Shown here: positions 23,531-34,900 of the stretch, piece after piece
How the letters are laid out: each line of letters starts with the position of its first letter
Numbering within the stretch: the stretch's first letter is position 1
Assembly: GCA_002633005.1 (NCBI GenBank)
Contig: NMRA01000160.1
Span: 502,277 to 566,276 of the forward strand
DNA from: Phoronis australis
Taxonomy: Eukaryota > Phoronida > Phoronidae
Reading direction: 5' to 3'
DNA: 64,000 nt
Position numbers and translations under genes: made by a program
Notes under the pieces: generated by a model
Database searches by the model: none
The model's input: only the letters and a program-made list of their open reading frames with translations
Told to the model about the DNA's origin: nothing

Positions 23531-26500
23531 CTGTCGTAGGTCAGTGAATAACAACTGACTCCTGCATTATGGGTAATCTGTACCGTCGTTCTTATTCTAT
23601 TGATCAAAAAGTTTGAGAACAAAAACTATGGTTGCTTGCGTTTTTATCCCAGATTTCTTAGAATGAAACAGCAATGCCCGGAAAAATTACGCGGCGAATG
23701 CATTCTTGCGCCGATTGTCTAACGGAACCCAGGTTCTTTGTTTTTCGAGTGGCCATCTTAGTTTACGAAATCTTTGATATCTATTTCCATTATGCAGGCG
23801 TGAACTCATTCCCCACCGGCAGTTGAGATCCACTCCAGGAACTGCCCTTTGGCAGTTCACGTCCGCCTTAGACGGATTCGGAACAATTCCGTTTCCAAAC
23901 TACTCAACAAAGTAAGCATACCATCTGTTTTGGTCCTATTTGAAAAAAATGCACAATTCATACAGTAATACAAGTGCGCTTCCTCTGCGGAATCTCGAAT
24001 GGGCAAAAGACAGTGCTGTATTCAACTGCACATGGCCACAGCTTATTGCCAACAGTTGTGGTAAGTGTAAAATTCTTGGAAATTTGATTTTACTGTAATC
24101 TTAGTTAGTTTCGTCCTAGTATGAAAGAATGTGTCTTTAAGAACGAGAAAACGCAAGTAAAATATAAAAGTTAAACATTACTGATAAATTAGTGACGGTT
24201 CACGATTTCAAGGAGTATCATAAGATGAGATTGAAATTTTAAGAGGAATGTTTCTGGCACCTTTCATTTGATCGAGTTTCCTATTATTATGCTGGCAGTA
24301 GGTTACAAGTGTAAAAACACAAAAAATGAAGCATCACCTGTCATTAACTTGAAGCGACCCTATTTTGGACGAAATAGCTAACTCTGTCAAAAGGTATCAT
24401 AATGCCGCTTTTTCGTCCATTTTATTTGTTGACGCCACGAATGTGTTCGGGCAGGGAGTCCTGTTTTAAAGGTTGAAATGTTTTGGACATATTTTTGCAT
24501 GTTTGGCAATTTTCCGTTTAGGGAGTGATAAATTCTACTTTAAGATGAGTATCACTGGATAACAGAGGTATAAAATTTACTACACACATGTAGTTCAGAC
24601 TGGTAGGAGAATTAATTTCGTGACTGCAATTGTTTTGTCGTAAGGAGGAATGGAATCCACCTTTCTCAAACTATTCATTTTGTGACTCTCGTATGTAGCT
24701 GAACTTTTTCTTAAAATCGGGTTCTTTCTAGGTATAAAAATTCCTTAATACGATCTGCATCAGACCCTGTCAAGAATAAACACGAGCATGAATGAAGAAA
24801 TGTGTGCGCTTGTTGAATTTCTTCTAAATTAAGGGTTGAAGCGGAAGCTGAGTTTACTTTTTTGAGTGATTTGTTTGATTCTGAAGTTTCTGTGACTAAC
24901 ATGAACGGCTTGACTACCCAGGTTTTGGAACAATTGGTAATCACCGTGTAGGGGGGAGACCCAAGCTGAAGGGCACTAATCACAAGTATATATCTCACCG
25001 TTGCAATATCGGACTACTGACATCACATATATATCACGTTACTACTATTTCCAGTCGTAATTTTGCAGTTTTCATGTCAAACACGGTTTACGTGTGAAAT
25101 GTTTCTTTTCCGGACTATCTTAATACACAAATCTCCAGAAATGTTCACTTGGTTTCTCTTATCAAGGTTTACATGTACATATTCCAGGCTTTAAAGAGTA
25201 AGCGTCTTTACCTTATTCGGATACTTGTATTTGTTTAACATTATGACAATGTGTTATCCAGCACGATTTTTTGTACACATTAGTTATGACATTGTTATGG
25301 TTCAAAAGATTTTCCACAGATACTTTCATTGTATTTAATTCATGATTTTTTTAAATAAAGTCGAATCATTCGTGTACGACTGTCTATTATAGCGTTTGTG
25401 AAATACCGAAATGGCTCCTTTCAACTGCAGGGCGCATGCGCCATTATTCCTGCCCTGTGCCGAGTCGTGTAATTAATGGATGCACGTTTCAAACATTAAA
25501 TATATTTTAAGTATATTCACAACGAAACTGACAACTAGTAAAATCAAATATTCAACAACAATCACAATGTGAAAGTGGATAATCAAACCAAATAAGCCCT
25601 ACTCAGTGCTATCTGGCGAGCATTCTTTAACTTAAAGAACAATATCAGAGTGTTTAGGTCCCGGGTATGTCTTCCCATAATCGGTATTGGGGTGCTGCCG
25701 CACATTCAAAATTCCTGAACAATAAAATACCTCGGCGCGGACCGAGAAAATGGGCAACCGCGACAAAACCAAATAATGAAATCCGCCGTGGTCGCCACTT
25801 TTTTCATTTACGCATCCGCAAGGATACCGGGCAGCCGAATTACCCACCCGAGAGACGATACCTGATACCTGAGAGGGGAACATACGCACCGTAGTTGAGT
25901 CCCCAACCTATAGGAGAGCCCCTGGTTTCCGTGTACATCCTGACCTGCAAGATTTCACTTTTTGATCTATTGCACATATCTCCCTATTAAACTATTGTCG
26001 AATGTACTGGGGAACACTCCTAGTGTAGGAAACTGATTATTTGGTGTTGTCTTACAATATTCCAACACTGATTTCCCAAGGACATAGCAAGTACTTGTGC
26101 AGTTATGAAACTGCGTCGCGTCCAAAATTCACAGGTTCAATAAAAAATGGGTAAACGTTGTTCAAAAGGCACTTGATTCTCATAACAAAGAAATAATCAC
26201 ATAAATGCTAATTGCAAAAATAAAAACTTCATAACTCGTAGGCCAAAACTGGATGGATTTGTGAATCGTGAACAAAATGTCTGGCTATGTCCAAAAGTCC
26301 CTAGTTAACTACGGCTTGACCGCCATTTTGCAATGCGCTTCTTTCGTAGTTGACGGCAAAAAGTTTTGGTGACTCCTTGTTTTCCAGAGCAGTTTCAAGC
26401 TGTCCCAGCCAAAACGCGCGTCGTGGTCACTCAATTGGCGTTTTTCTCAATTGTCTCGTATCTGTAATTAATATGTCAGCGCGTCAAGTCCATCATTGCG

Positions 26501-26866
26501 TCATTAACTCACTCAGTGGTCGTAGGCTGGTTATTCCCTAATTGGTAGACTCGAATTACATTTACTCCGTCTCTTGATGCTGATGACAGATATTAATTAC
26601 TCAGTGTTGCACAGTTTGCGGTTAGACAAAATTACTGGAAATTTCTTTTAACCGAATGAGACTGATATTGTTATGAGCATTTTTTTTTTCTTGAACGCTG
26701 TGCTGTGACCGTTTTCTCCTTAATCTGAATTCAAGGTTTTGATGAAGTTGCCGGTGAGTGCTCCTTTCGAATTTTGGCGCCATTACACGTGAATTGTAAG
26801 TTCATTTCGCCGTAATTCAATGTCGAGTCATCACCATTGTATGAAATCGTCTGAGACCCATGTTAC

Positions 26867-27691
26867 TTACCAAGAAGTCATATCGTATGCTTGATGGTTC
26901 AGTCTAGTCTCGTATATTGGCGCGTTTTTGCTAATGTTGTACATGTGTTGCGCCGTCTGTTCTTGTGCGCTGTGCGTGGGCCCAAGACCACCTGCTGCAG
27001 AATTAAAGTACGCCGAGTATGGATAGCCAAGACTAGTGGTTGGAGTCATTGGCACGTATCCTATGTTATATCGGTAACTTATGGGCATCTGACTGACGTT
27101 CACCTCGGAACGCTGACTGTTGCGCTTGGCACGTCTTCTGGCGTGCCTCCGACGAAAGTCCCCTTTTATGAAGTCCTCGATACAAGCAGGGTGAATGGAC
27201 CAGTAGTGACCTTTGCCGTTGTCGGCACGACCGCATTTAATGAAGCACTCGTTCAGAGACAGGTTATGACGGATACTGTTTCTCCAGGCTTTTTCGTTGT
27301 TGTTATAGTACGGGAAATTGTCCATTATGTACTGGTATATGTCATTTAGAAGCATCTTTCTTTCTTTTGAATTGAGGATTGCCATGGATATCAAAGCAAT
27401 GTATGAATGAAACGGTTTCTCTACCCCATGTTTGCCGTCACCGGTGCCATCTAACGTCTCTGGAGGCGCAACTAGACTCTTCTCCAAACCCAGTAAAAGG
27501 CTGTTCACATCGCGATGGCCGCTCCTGTCTTCCCTTGTACATTGGTCCGACATTCCTCTTGGAGACACTGGTTGCGGTTTTGGTAAGTGTTGAAACTTGA
27601 GGCCACCGAAAGAGGGTGGTAGACACACCTGTCTGTGGTAGTTGGACGACATGTCATCCTGTCCACGTCCCATGCTATGTTGCGCTGTCAT
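26867..27691 (-). CDS. foxQ2: FoxQ2 forkhead transcription factor, single exon, complete
   Basis: The 274-residue protein has one forkhead domain at about residues 91-190, starting EKPFHSYIALISMAIL. Recognition helix 3 is WRNSIRHNLSLNECF (136-150), and a basic wing tail, RRRHARRRAKR, follows. The FHSYIALI start, DIYQYIMDNFPYY and IKGDFRRRHARRR are characteristic of the FoxQ2 class, which in invertebrate larvae patterns the anterior/apical ectoderm. It should bind forkhead-type DNA sites in the nucleus. The gene is intronless, as reported for several FoxQ2 genes. The start is the first ATG after an in-frame TAA 39 bases upstream. The flanks (1-90 and 191-274) are low-similarity; the latter is rich in Tyr, Ser and Pro. 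A weak leucine patch, DVNSLLLGL (61-69), is the only candidate for the EH1-type repressor motif of some FoxQ2 proteins and is not convincing. Confidence 0.93.
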   Translation of the reverse strand: MTAQHSMGRGQDDMSSNYHRQVCLPPSFGGLKFQHLPKPQPVSPRGMSDQCTREDRSGHRDVNSLLLGLEKSLVAPPETLDGTGDGKHGVEKPFHSYIALISMAILNSKERKMLLNDIYQYIMDNFPYYNNNEKAWRNSIRHNLSLNECFIKCGRADNGKGHYWSIHPACIEDFIKGDFRRRHARRRAKRNSQRSEVNVSQMPISYRYNIGYVPMTPTTSLGYPYSAYFNSAAGGLGPTHSAQEQTAQHMYNISKNAPIYETRLNHQAYDMTSW

Positions 27692-29339
27692 TGCTTCGAA
27701 ACAAAGCGGATCAATCTTTAGCCAACTGGTTTATTTCTACGTCCACTGTTTATGATTCGTAATAATGAAGTGACGTTGATGCAGCCGCATTTCGTTTTAT
27801 CTCTGGATCTGTTACCAGTTCTCGCTTATGATTGGCTCATTTCACGCTACCGTGCGCATTAGCTTAGTGGGTGTCGTGAGCGAGCACGATTAGCAATCGT
27901 GAAGTATTATACAAGACTTGGCCGTCGATTACTGAAGTTGACACCCTTTATTTTGCTGAATGAGCATACTCGTTTTATAGGGCGCCACCACGGGTAGCTA
28001 ATTGCAACTGCTCTATCTTATCGCTAGCATTACGTTGCAACAATACGAGCTTGCGTCACACTTTACTCTGTTTACATTCTATGAACAAAACTGTTCATTT
28101 GTGTATGTGTGATTTTCACTAATATTGGGTATTTAAAATATTCTAATATTATACTTCTTAAAGATGTGAATATAAAACGGGTTAAGGGTAACTTTAAACC
28201 AATTGTAAAATATATCTGAGTAACAAAATCACAACTTCCTTCACTATATGCTACTGAAATATTTCAAATGAGAAATTTTTGTTTCCATTTTAATCTATAA
28301 TTTTAAAGCATTTCTTTTCTATTTTGTTGTGGATGCGTGAGCAGGTTCTAAAGTTAGTTCTAAGGTCACGACCCGGGGTCCTTTTGAGGGTGCCAATATT
28401 CAGCTATTCTGATAAGCACTCTCTTTTGGACATGGATTCAATCTTCCTCAGAGGAGCTAAGTGAAAAATTTATCTTAAAAGAAAAAAATCGCTTTTTTTA
28501 CATGTAAGTATCAGAATATTCATCTACGTAAACCGTCTAAATATATGCTCACAAGATACATATCGGTAATATCGTAAAAAGTAGCCCTGTGCGTAGTAAT
28601 TGTCGCCTGTATGTAAGTATGTTTGCTTGTTTGTATGCTTGTCTGTTTTCTTACTTGCTTGTTCTATTTGTTCGTTAGGTGGAAGACTGTAAGTGGAACT
28701 TTGTTCGCCTCAGTTTGTTGTTACGTGCGAAGACGAGGAATAACGTGAAATGCAATATTGTTTTATATATAAATTGGTCATCGACCCACATTACAAATAT
28801 ATAACAAAAGGGAGAGCACAGGATACCTAAACCAATACTAATTTATATCAAGAAAATGATTTCAACTTTTCTCAGCACTAACTAAATATTTTTAATTTTT
28901 GTTTTTCATGTTATTTATGTCTTGGGTCTGCATCCACTCTATAGCATCTAAGTAAAAACGGAATACTATTTACATTCGAGAAGACAGTGTATTTCTGATT
29001 TCACGTTTCCACTACTGCAGCAGGGTATGTTCTCTCTTCTCTAACAAGAACAATAAACCATATCTTAACTATCATTGGTATATAAACTCCGTAACGATAC
29101 GTGAATCGCTATACATTGACGTAACCGGCTGTAACCGATTTATTCTTAAATGACTTGTCTCCGTTTTGATTGAGGCGGTTTGTCTTTCGCTCTTGGGTTT
29201 GAAAGATCACACTGCGTGATCACGTCAAACTTATAAATTATTCAACAGTAGATACACATAGATGTATAAATAATTATAGATGACCTCGCTGTCCAAAGTC
29301 AAATTTTTGCTTACTCCTCTTACAAAATTAGAACAAATC

Positions 29340-29470
29340 CTAAGTGTTTTGTAGAACAGTGCGTAAGGCAAAGCACCTGACAGTTTAATATGAATCGGAT
29401 CACCATTTCTGAGATATAATGTTCCGATGTTGGACATTTTTCTAGGGTTCTACATAACCTTACACAACCT
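29340..29470 (-). repeat. Dispersed repeat, copy 3 of 4
   Basis: In reverse complement it reads aaggttatgtagaacccta, then catcggaacattatatctca, in the same order as copies 1 and 4. Confidence 0.6.
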
Positions 29471-31573
29471 ATACATGTACATTTTTCAGTTACCCGCACT
29501 TGGTGGCATACAACGTTTTGCAAATTGATTTGACTTTCATTAAAAGTGTTTCCACGGCATAGCTTAATACTAAATGGGACGGCTCCCACTGCCTGCCTCA
29601 CGCCAAGGTCTCATTCTAAGCTTTTCGTCAATGGGGGAGCCGATGCCTCGCGCGGATTTGTGTAAATGCTCATTCATTGGAATCAATTGCTGGTGGGGTA
29701 TGACACGGCTCATTACCTTGCACAGCGCATGCTCATTACCGACTGTTGTAATAGTCACCATATATTTATTGGTCGTGTGAATTCAGAACCTGTCAATCTA
29801 CAATGCCCTTCCGCTGTATTGTATTGTTACCAGCTCAATGCCCGTGATTACGACCTCTAATTATGTAATATTGACATTGTTGTCATTCGAGGTAATTTGC
29901 GCCCTATTCGTGTCGTCCAGTTGACGCGATTCAGGTATATCGTGATGTCAACAGATAGCGATCATTGGGTGAATCGACTTTTGGAATGATTTGCTTAGCG
30001 ATCTTCAAACGTTTTCCCATAATCTCAAGCAAATACTGTGTTGGGGAAGGAACGAATGTGCAAACTCAATTTAACGAGAGTTTCTTCGACCATGGCCTCG
30101 AAGAACTCCGTGAACTACAGGAGCTGTCACGTGACGGTTTCCGCTGAAAAGCGCGAACTGTTTGTTAATAACAGGATGTGTGTCGCCAAACTCGCACGGT
30201 TTGACGCGTTAACTATGAGAACACCAAATTTTTAATTGACTTCCAACTTACGTTCCCAAGCTATGCCTGTGTACCAGGAAGTCAATGAAAGATAGGCAGC
30301 TTTTCAGCGAGGATCGTCTGGTAGCCAAGAGGGGACAATAAGTTAATGAACAAAGAACACGAAAAATATAAAATGCAAAGGATGATACATGAAAATAGGC
30401 AAATATGAAGTATGAAACATAATGAACCAAAAATTAAAAGAGAGTTTTATTGTTTTAAAGTCTATACGCGCCGGTTTTGGGAGTGGTCGATGTGGAAGCG
30501 ATGAAAGCATCAAAACCACCTAAAATTGGGATTTTATCAACAGTGTTGCTATTTTTCTTTGATTTTGCCTGGCCGCGAATGACTGTCCGTCCGGTCTCTG
30601 CCCTCCACCTAGCTGGTCATGATTTATTTCTGTTACTGGAGAAAGGAACACGGTTAATTGGTTGAATTATTTTTTAATTTCAAGGAAAAACATTTCATTT
30701 TCGTGAAATATTTAGAATAAGTATGTAGTATGATGTATTATATTTTAAGATAATTATATTTTTAATATTTAATAATATTATTCTACCATGGTATAATATT
30801 TCCTCGCATATTTTGAGAATGTTCAAAGCCATTTTTTGAGGAATAAAACCATCTTTTGGAATATCACCGTGACTTAATTCTAAAACTAGACTTTTTTGTG
30901 GTGTAGATTCAGTTTCGTTGCATTTATTCTGTCATTTTTTTCTGTTAATCTCAGTTTCTGTGAAAGGGGAAAAGCATATTAGCAGTCCTCAGATGGCCTG
31001 TAGCCACCACACAGACGCACATTTAGAGGTGATGCACATTATTTTTTTCAGTGACATCTATACACCATTGTTAAGCTTAATAAGCTTACGCTTTGTTTAA
31101 CTTCGGAGATTCTCACGCATTTTCTCCCAACCATTCATTTTGCAGGTTCTGATTCCAGTTTCCCAGATCACCCTAGACCATTGTTACTTTGCTGTACTTT
31201 GAAATACTGTACTTGACGTTTTCTTGCTCTGCAATAATGTGGAGATCCCGAGATCGATTGACCACTAGGGACGCTGACGAATTGGATTTTGAAATTTCAG
31301 AGGCAAGAGTTCATTTCTCTTAACAACAGATTTTTTCCGAAATATCCTTCGTTATGGAAACATTGAATAACGCTACTCATTCTTAGCTGTTGTAAGCCAA
31401 CATAGTATTGACTAAATTTATTTTGACTCGATTTATATGGGCGGATCTCAGACTTTTTGATGGTGTCAGTAAGTGCATGCTGTTCACTTAAAAGTGTTGA
31501 ACAATACCGTTCGACCTTCTGCGGTGTTTTGGGGAGATTTTTTTTTTTTTTGATAAAAATATTCCAGTGTGGT

Positions 31574-31640
31574 CTGCTCTTAGGAGGTATGACTCCCTCC
31601 TAAGAGCAGTATGGTATGACTTGCAAATATTATTTGCAAG
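31574..31640. repeat. Two adjacent perfect hairpins
   Basis: The first hairpin has 14-base arms, ctgctcttaggagg (31574-31587) and cctcctaagagcag (31596-31609), with an 8-base loop. The second has 10-base arms around a single base (31620-31640, cttgcaaata/tatttgcaag). The motif ggtatgac occurs at the first loop and again between the two. Confidence 0.7.
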
Positions 31641-32083
31641 ATGACCTGATAAGTCTCCACTATTGGCCAGAATGAATTGTAATTGTTCATTTCGTTTACA
31701 GCATATAGATTCATGATCAAAGTCCATATTATACACTTGTCACATTTATTGTAATCCTGACATTCACGATAATGCATGCAGAAAATAGAACATGGTAGGC
31801 TGACATGGACCCTCAACTCTGACATTCTCAATGGACGAAATTTGTGAACGAACTCACAAGGTGCAACATCCCTATTCACTAACGGCGCCTGATGTGATCT
31901 CCGGTCTTACTTCCGACGAGTATGTCGTCTGCTCACGATAGATGTTTTTGTGTGGCCAGTTATTTCATTGGGTTGCTAAGTAATGGTCATAGAAAGAAAA
32001 CACTGTTTAACGGGCGTTATCAGCATTCGCCCGGCAAGTGATTTGCGGTACGTTCCTTTCAACCACCGCTGCCGACCAAGGCA

Positions 32084-32146
32084 GAATGCACGGGACGTTT
32101 TAGCCGGAATGCACGGGACGCTTTAGGCGGAATGCACGGGACGCTT
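32084..32146 (+). repeat. 23 bp tandem repeat, 2.7 copies
   Basis: The unit gaatgcacgggacg plus ttttagccg or ctttaggcg starts at 32084, 32107 and 32130; the third copy is cut short. Only a few bases differ between copies. Confidence 0.75.
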
Positions 32147-32358
32147 AACTTTCTGTATTGTGGTCTTCGACGGAATTCGCGTTACAACAAACGGATTAGG
32201 ATTCCTTTCTCGAATAACATCATTTTAATTATTGTGCAAAACGGCACGAGTTGTTGTTGTCGATTGAAAGAAAGCAAATTGGTGGCAAAGGCGTTCAGCA
32301 AATGTTTTGATTTGCAACTTACAGTTGCTGGACCACGGCCCGTATTAGGGCTAATCTC

Positions 32359-32513
32359 CAGTGGCGGATTTAGAGGGGGGCCGTGCCCCCCCCCCCCTAA
32401 AACTCTCCCAGATTCAATTTGGCAATTGGGGTGTGCGAATGTCTGACGAGCAAAATCCTGGCTAATACTCTGCCCTGCCCACCCCTTAACTTAAAATCCT
32501 GGATCCGCCCCTG
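32359..32513 (+). mobile_element. CGG-type MITE with 5 bp target-site duplication
   Basis: It runs from cagtggcggatttag to cctggatccgcccctg. It is flanked by atctc at both sides (32354-32358 and 32514-32518). It shares the C-run, ctctcccagattc and ggctaatactctgccctg blocks with 10135-10306 and, reversed, with 17687-17834. It is short, non-coding and presumably mobilised by a DNA transposase from elsewhere. Confidence 0.75.
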
Positions 32514-33297
32514 ATCTCTGTCCGCCAGTCATGACTGGCAGAGTATCTAACTTGGTCGCAGCGCGACCACGCGAATTAATTTCTGAATGTACCACGCCGT
32601 GGCTCACGCAGGTGAGTTTATAGTCCAAGTTCAGTCGTACTTGATGACCCTTAGATTTGAGGTATAAACTCGAGTAATTATCCATATAAAAACTAGAGCT
32701 TTTGATTACATAGTCATTGCTTACGTACCTTTCAGTGTACAGCTTTTCAACAACAAAAAACACGAAATATTGGCTGAAAAAATGATGCGTGCGAGCGTTT
32801 AGTTGGTGAGGGCATATCTCAAAATGAGTGGTACTATAGACCAGAACGAACTTCGCGTTTTGGCTTCACAGAGCAAAACTGCGGAAGAATGTATCTATAC
32901 GCCTGTTTGCTCACAAGTTCCCTGCAATGGGTCATTTTTCGTGCTCGCTCTCTGACGTCAGGTGTCCTTTTTCTAGCTGCACATGAAAATAACCATTTTG
33001 TTCATATTTTCCATATGTTTGTGCGACGGCTGACGTGTGAGGATCAGTCCAGATTTTCTAAGTGTCACAATTCACAGCGGACGTACAGAGCCGAACACGG
33101 GTCGGTATCCAAGTGTCAAGATTTTAAAAACTGTATCAAGTTGAATGGGATCCTGGGTGAGCACACTGAGGCACACACAGTTCCTTAGTTTTTGCATGCA
33201 CGGCCGGCTTGAAATAAAATTACTTTGCAATCAAATACATACTACAAATCGCCTTCGTTTGTTATGTGAGTGCCAGTGTATAGATTGCAAGTAAGTC

Positions 33298-33303
33298 TTT
33301 ATT
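33298..33303 (-). terminator. Poly(A) signal AATAAA for the 33.3 kb gene
   Basis: On the - strand AATAAA begins six bases after the TGA stop at 33310-33312. The closeness gives a very short 3' UTR, but it supports the open frame being a real gene end. Confidence 0.5.
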
Positions 33304-33309
33304 GGTGGT

Positions 33310-33789
33310 TCAGAAGTCACCACAAAAGCTTTGACGCAATTTTGCTGTAATCACTGGAGGTGCGCTCTGGGGCCTTCGCGATGGTCGGTCGTGGCGGTCT
33401 GACCAGGAAGCATTGGTTTTGAAGTTACAGGTTGTTGGACGTGATGACGACTGCTTGGAAAACGTAGCCACTCCTCTTGGTCCTGTTTTTCTCGGTGGTG
33501 ACTTACGTTCATAGTAAAAGGACCGCTTGGGACGGGTTTTGGCGATTTCTTTTTCGTTTTGGATCTCCTCTATTCGCCTGTGTAAACCATGCAAAGATGT
33601 TTGATACTTCTCTTGATGCGATGACACTGACCGTATCCTTTTATCCGTTTTTCTATCCAGCAAATCCAGTTCCTTCGTGAGAGCTATTTGTTCCCGTTTG
33701 TTGGCGTATCGCTGGCCGTTGCTGAATTCACTTTTCTTGATTGGCCGGTGCATTCTCGTCGTAGCGTTATTGCTTGTATTCAGTGACAT
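33310..33789 (-). CDS. Uncharacterised basic protein with a short coiled coil, single exon
   Basis: 159 codons from the ATG at 33789. The frame is open a further 21 codons upstream without another ATG, until an in-frame TGA. Around residues 28-80 there is a helical, charged segment (NKREQIALTKELDLLDRKTD, then a stretch ending HRRIEEIQNEKE) that could form a coiled coil. The rest is Arg/Lys/Ser/Pro-rich and probably disordered, with KSPPRKTGPRG and RRPQSAPP near the C terminus. There is no signal peptide or membrane segment. A cag immediately before the ATG could be a splice acceptor, so this may be the last exon of a longer gene. The layout recalls small cilia- or microtubule-associated coiled-coil proteins, and distantly the CCDC190 N-terminal region, but I do not recognise the family. 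Confidence 0.55.
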   Translation of the reverse strand: MSLNTSNNATTRMHRPIKKSEFSNGQRYANKREQIALTKELDLLDRKTDKRIRSVSSHQEKYQTSLHGLHRRIEEIQNEKEIAKTRPKRSFYYERKSPPRKTGPRGVATFSKQSSSRPTTCNFKTNASWSDRHDRPSRRPQSAPPVITAKLRQSFCGDF

Positions 33790-34793
33790 CTGGTGGCTAG
33801 GCGTGTTTTGACATTTGCTATATGTCCGTGTCCTCCAAATTAAAACTCTCAATTCTTGATCTCACTGAGTAGAAATGGCTTGTAAGCTAAAAATGTAAGA
33901 AATGAGAACGATTTCTCAATGTACGTAACGTCACCTTGTGAAGAATCTAGATGATTCTGTCACACCAAATTAGTTCCACGTATTTTCAGCGAAGCGCATC
34001 AATAAAATGCGACGTGATGGAAACAGTCAAGCCTGTAAAGAACAAAAATGTACGATGTTACGTAGCACTCTGTTTTCAGTACGTGTTTCATTGCATATCG
34101 TCTTGTAGCTGCTTACGCCGATACCGCTTACAGTGCTAAAATGTCGTGGTTCATATCGCTTTTTGCACAAAGCACTTCTTGTATTTTCTCAAATATAAAA
34201 CAAAAAATTCATCCCGAATCGGATGGTATCACCGGTGTATTTGCGTTTGTGAAGTTCGCCCGTCACTTTCTGATGCACCATCAGAAATTCAGATATAATG
34301 CCTCGAAAAATTTAACGCATTATTCCTAGAATATCAATCGGGATTTTCCTGAAGTGCGAAAGAGTGTCGCTTTTAAAATGCTAAAAACGTTTAGTTGGTT
34401 CTAGTCTAGTCCGTGTTGGTGCAATATTTTTTGTTTGTTACATCTTCCATTAACAAAAAACTATCTTTAGTACTGGTGGTGTCGGCCGAGTGTGGGGTGC
34501 CGACGCTTATTCTTCTGAGGCAGCGCGGGCTAAAGCCTATTGGTCAGATGACTGTGCAATCGTTGGCATACCACGTCGTTTATAAATGCTGTGTAGGGTT
34601 CGAAAAGTAAATAAGGACTTTTCTTTAACGCTGGTGGCTTTCCTAAGCAGTAAGCTCCCAGGTTTGAAAATATTTTTGCCGAAGATGCTCTTCTTAACTT
34701 AAACACTAGTAAAAACTATGCTCATGTCAATTCAAGCGCGCTAATGTTTTAAGACCGGTAGCTGACTGATTCAGCACCTTACTATTTTCACAG

Positions 34794-34900
34794 AGAACTG
34801 ACAAGAATTTCCGTCATGGATCTTGGAAATAATAGCTTGAGAAGACATGGAATTGAACCCACCAGACCACTGGTCACGGTACCAAATAACAATAATACTT
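34794..34900 (+). CDS. Possible coding exon, gene unknown
   Basis: The acceptor is ctattttcacag and the donor ACTT|gtaaga. The frame ELTRISVMDLGNNSLRRHG then IEPTRPLVTVPN is open throughout, needs two carried bases and leaves one. That end phase fits the possible exon at 39886. It could belong to the C-terminal part of the upstream coiled-coil gene or to a separate + strand gene. Support is splice signals only. Confidence 0.3.

Larger units (their letters stand above)
21063..26866. other. Gene-free stretch before foxQ2
   Basis: About 5.8 kb without a supported gene. It contains a dispersed-repeat copy (22660-22745, reverse) and a terminal-inverted-repeat element (23163-23530). Open frames are short and not protein-like. 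The part nearest 26866 would hold the foxQ2 3' UTR; I see no clear AATAAA on the - strand close by. Confidence 0.4.
27692..33297. other. Gene-free stretch upstream of foxQ2
   Basis: About 5.6 kb, very AT-rich. The first kilobase or two next to 27691 should include the foxQ2 promoter, but I cannot point to a specific element. It contains a dispersed-repeat copy (29340-29470), an adjacent hairpin pair (31574-31640), a 23 bp tandem repeat (32084-32146) and a CGG-type MITE (32359-32513). Confidence 0.4.

Noticed and set aside
26891-27349. 152-codon + strand open frame
   Set aside because: It is the antisense shadow of foxQ2, whose forkhead domain on the - strand is unmistakable.
30918-31100. Small hydrophobic open frame
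   Set aside because: Typical of AT-rich non-coding DNA; no neighbouring exon, domain or signal peptide cleavage pattern.
33053-33156. Possible exon between gtccag and ctgg|gtgagc
   Set aside because: Two frames are open over most of it and neither phase fits both the exon at 12990 and the one at 34794. The acceptor has little pyrimidine tract.
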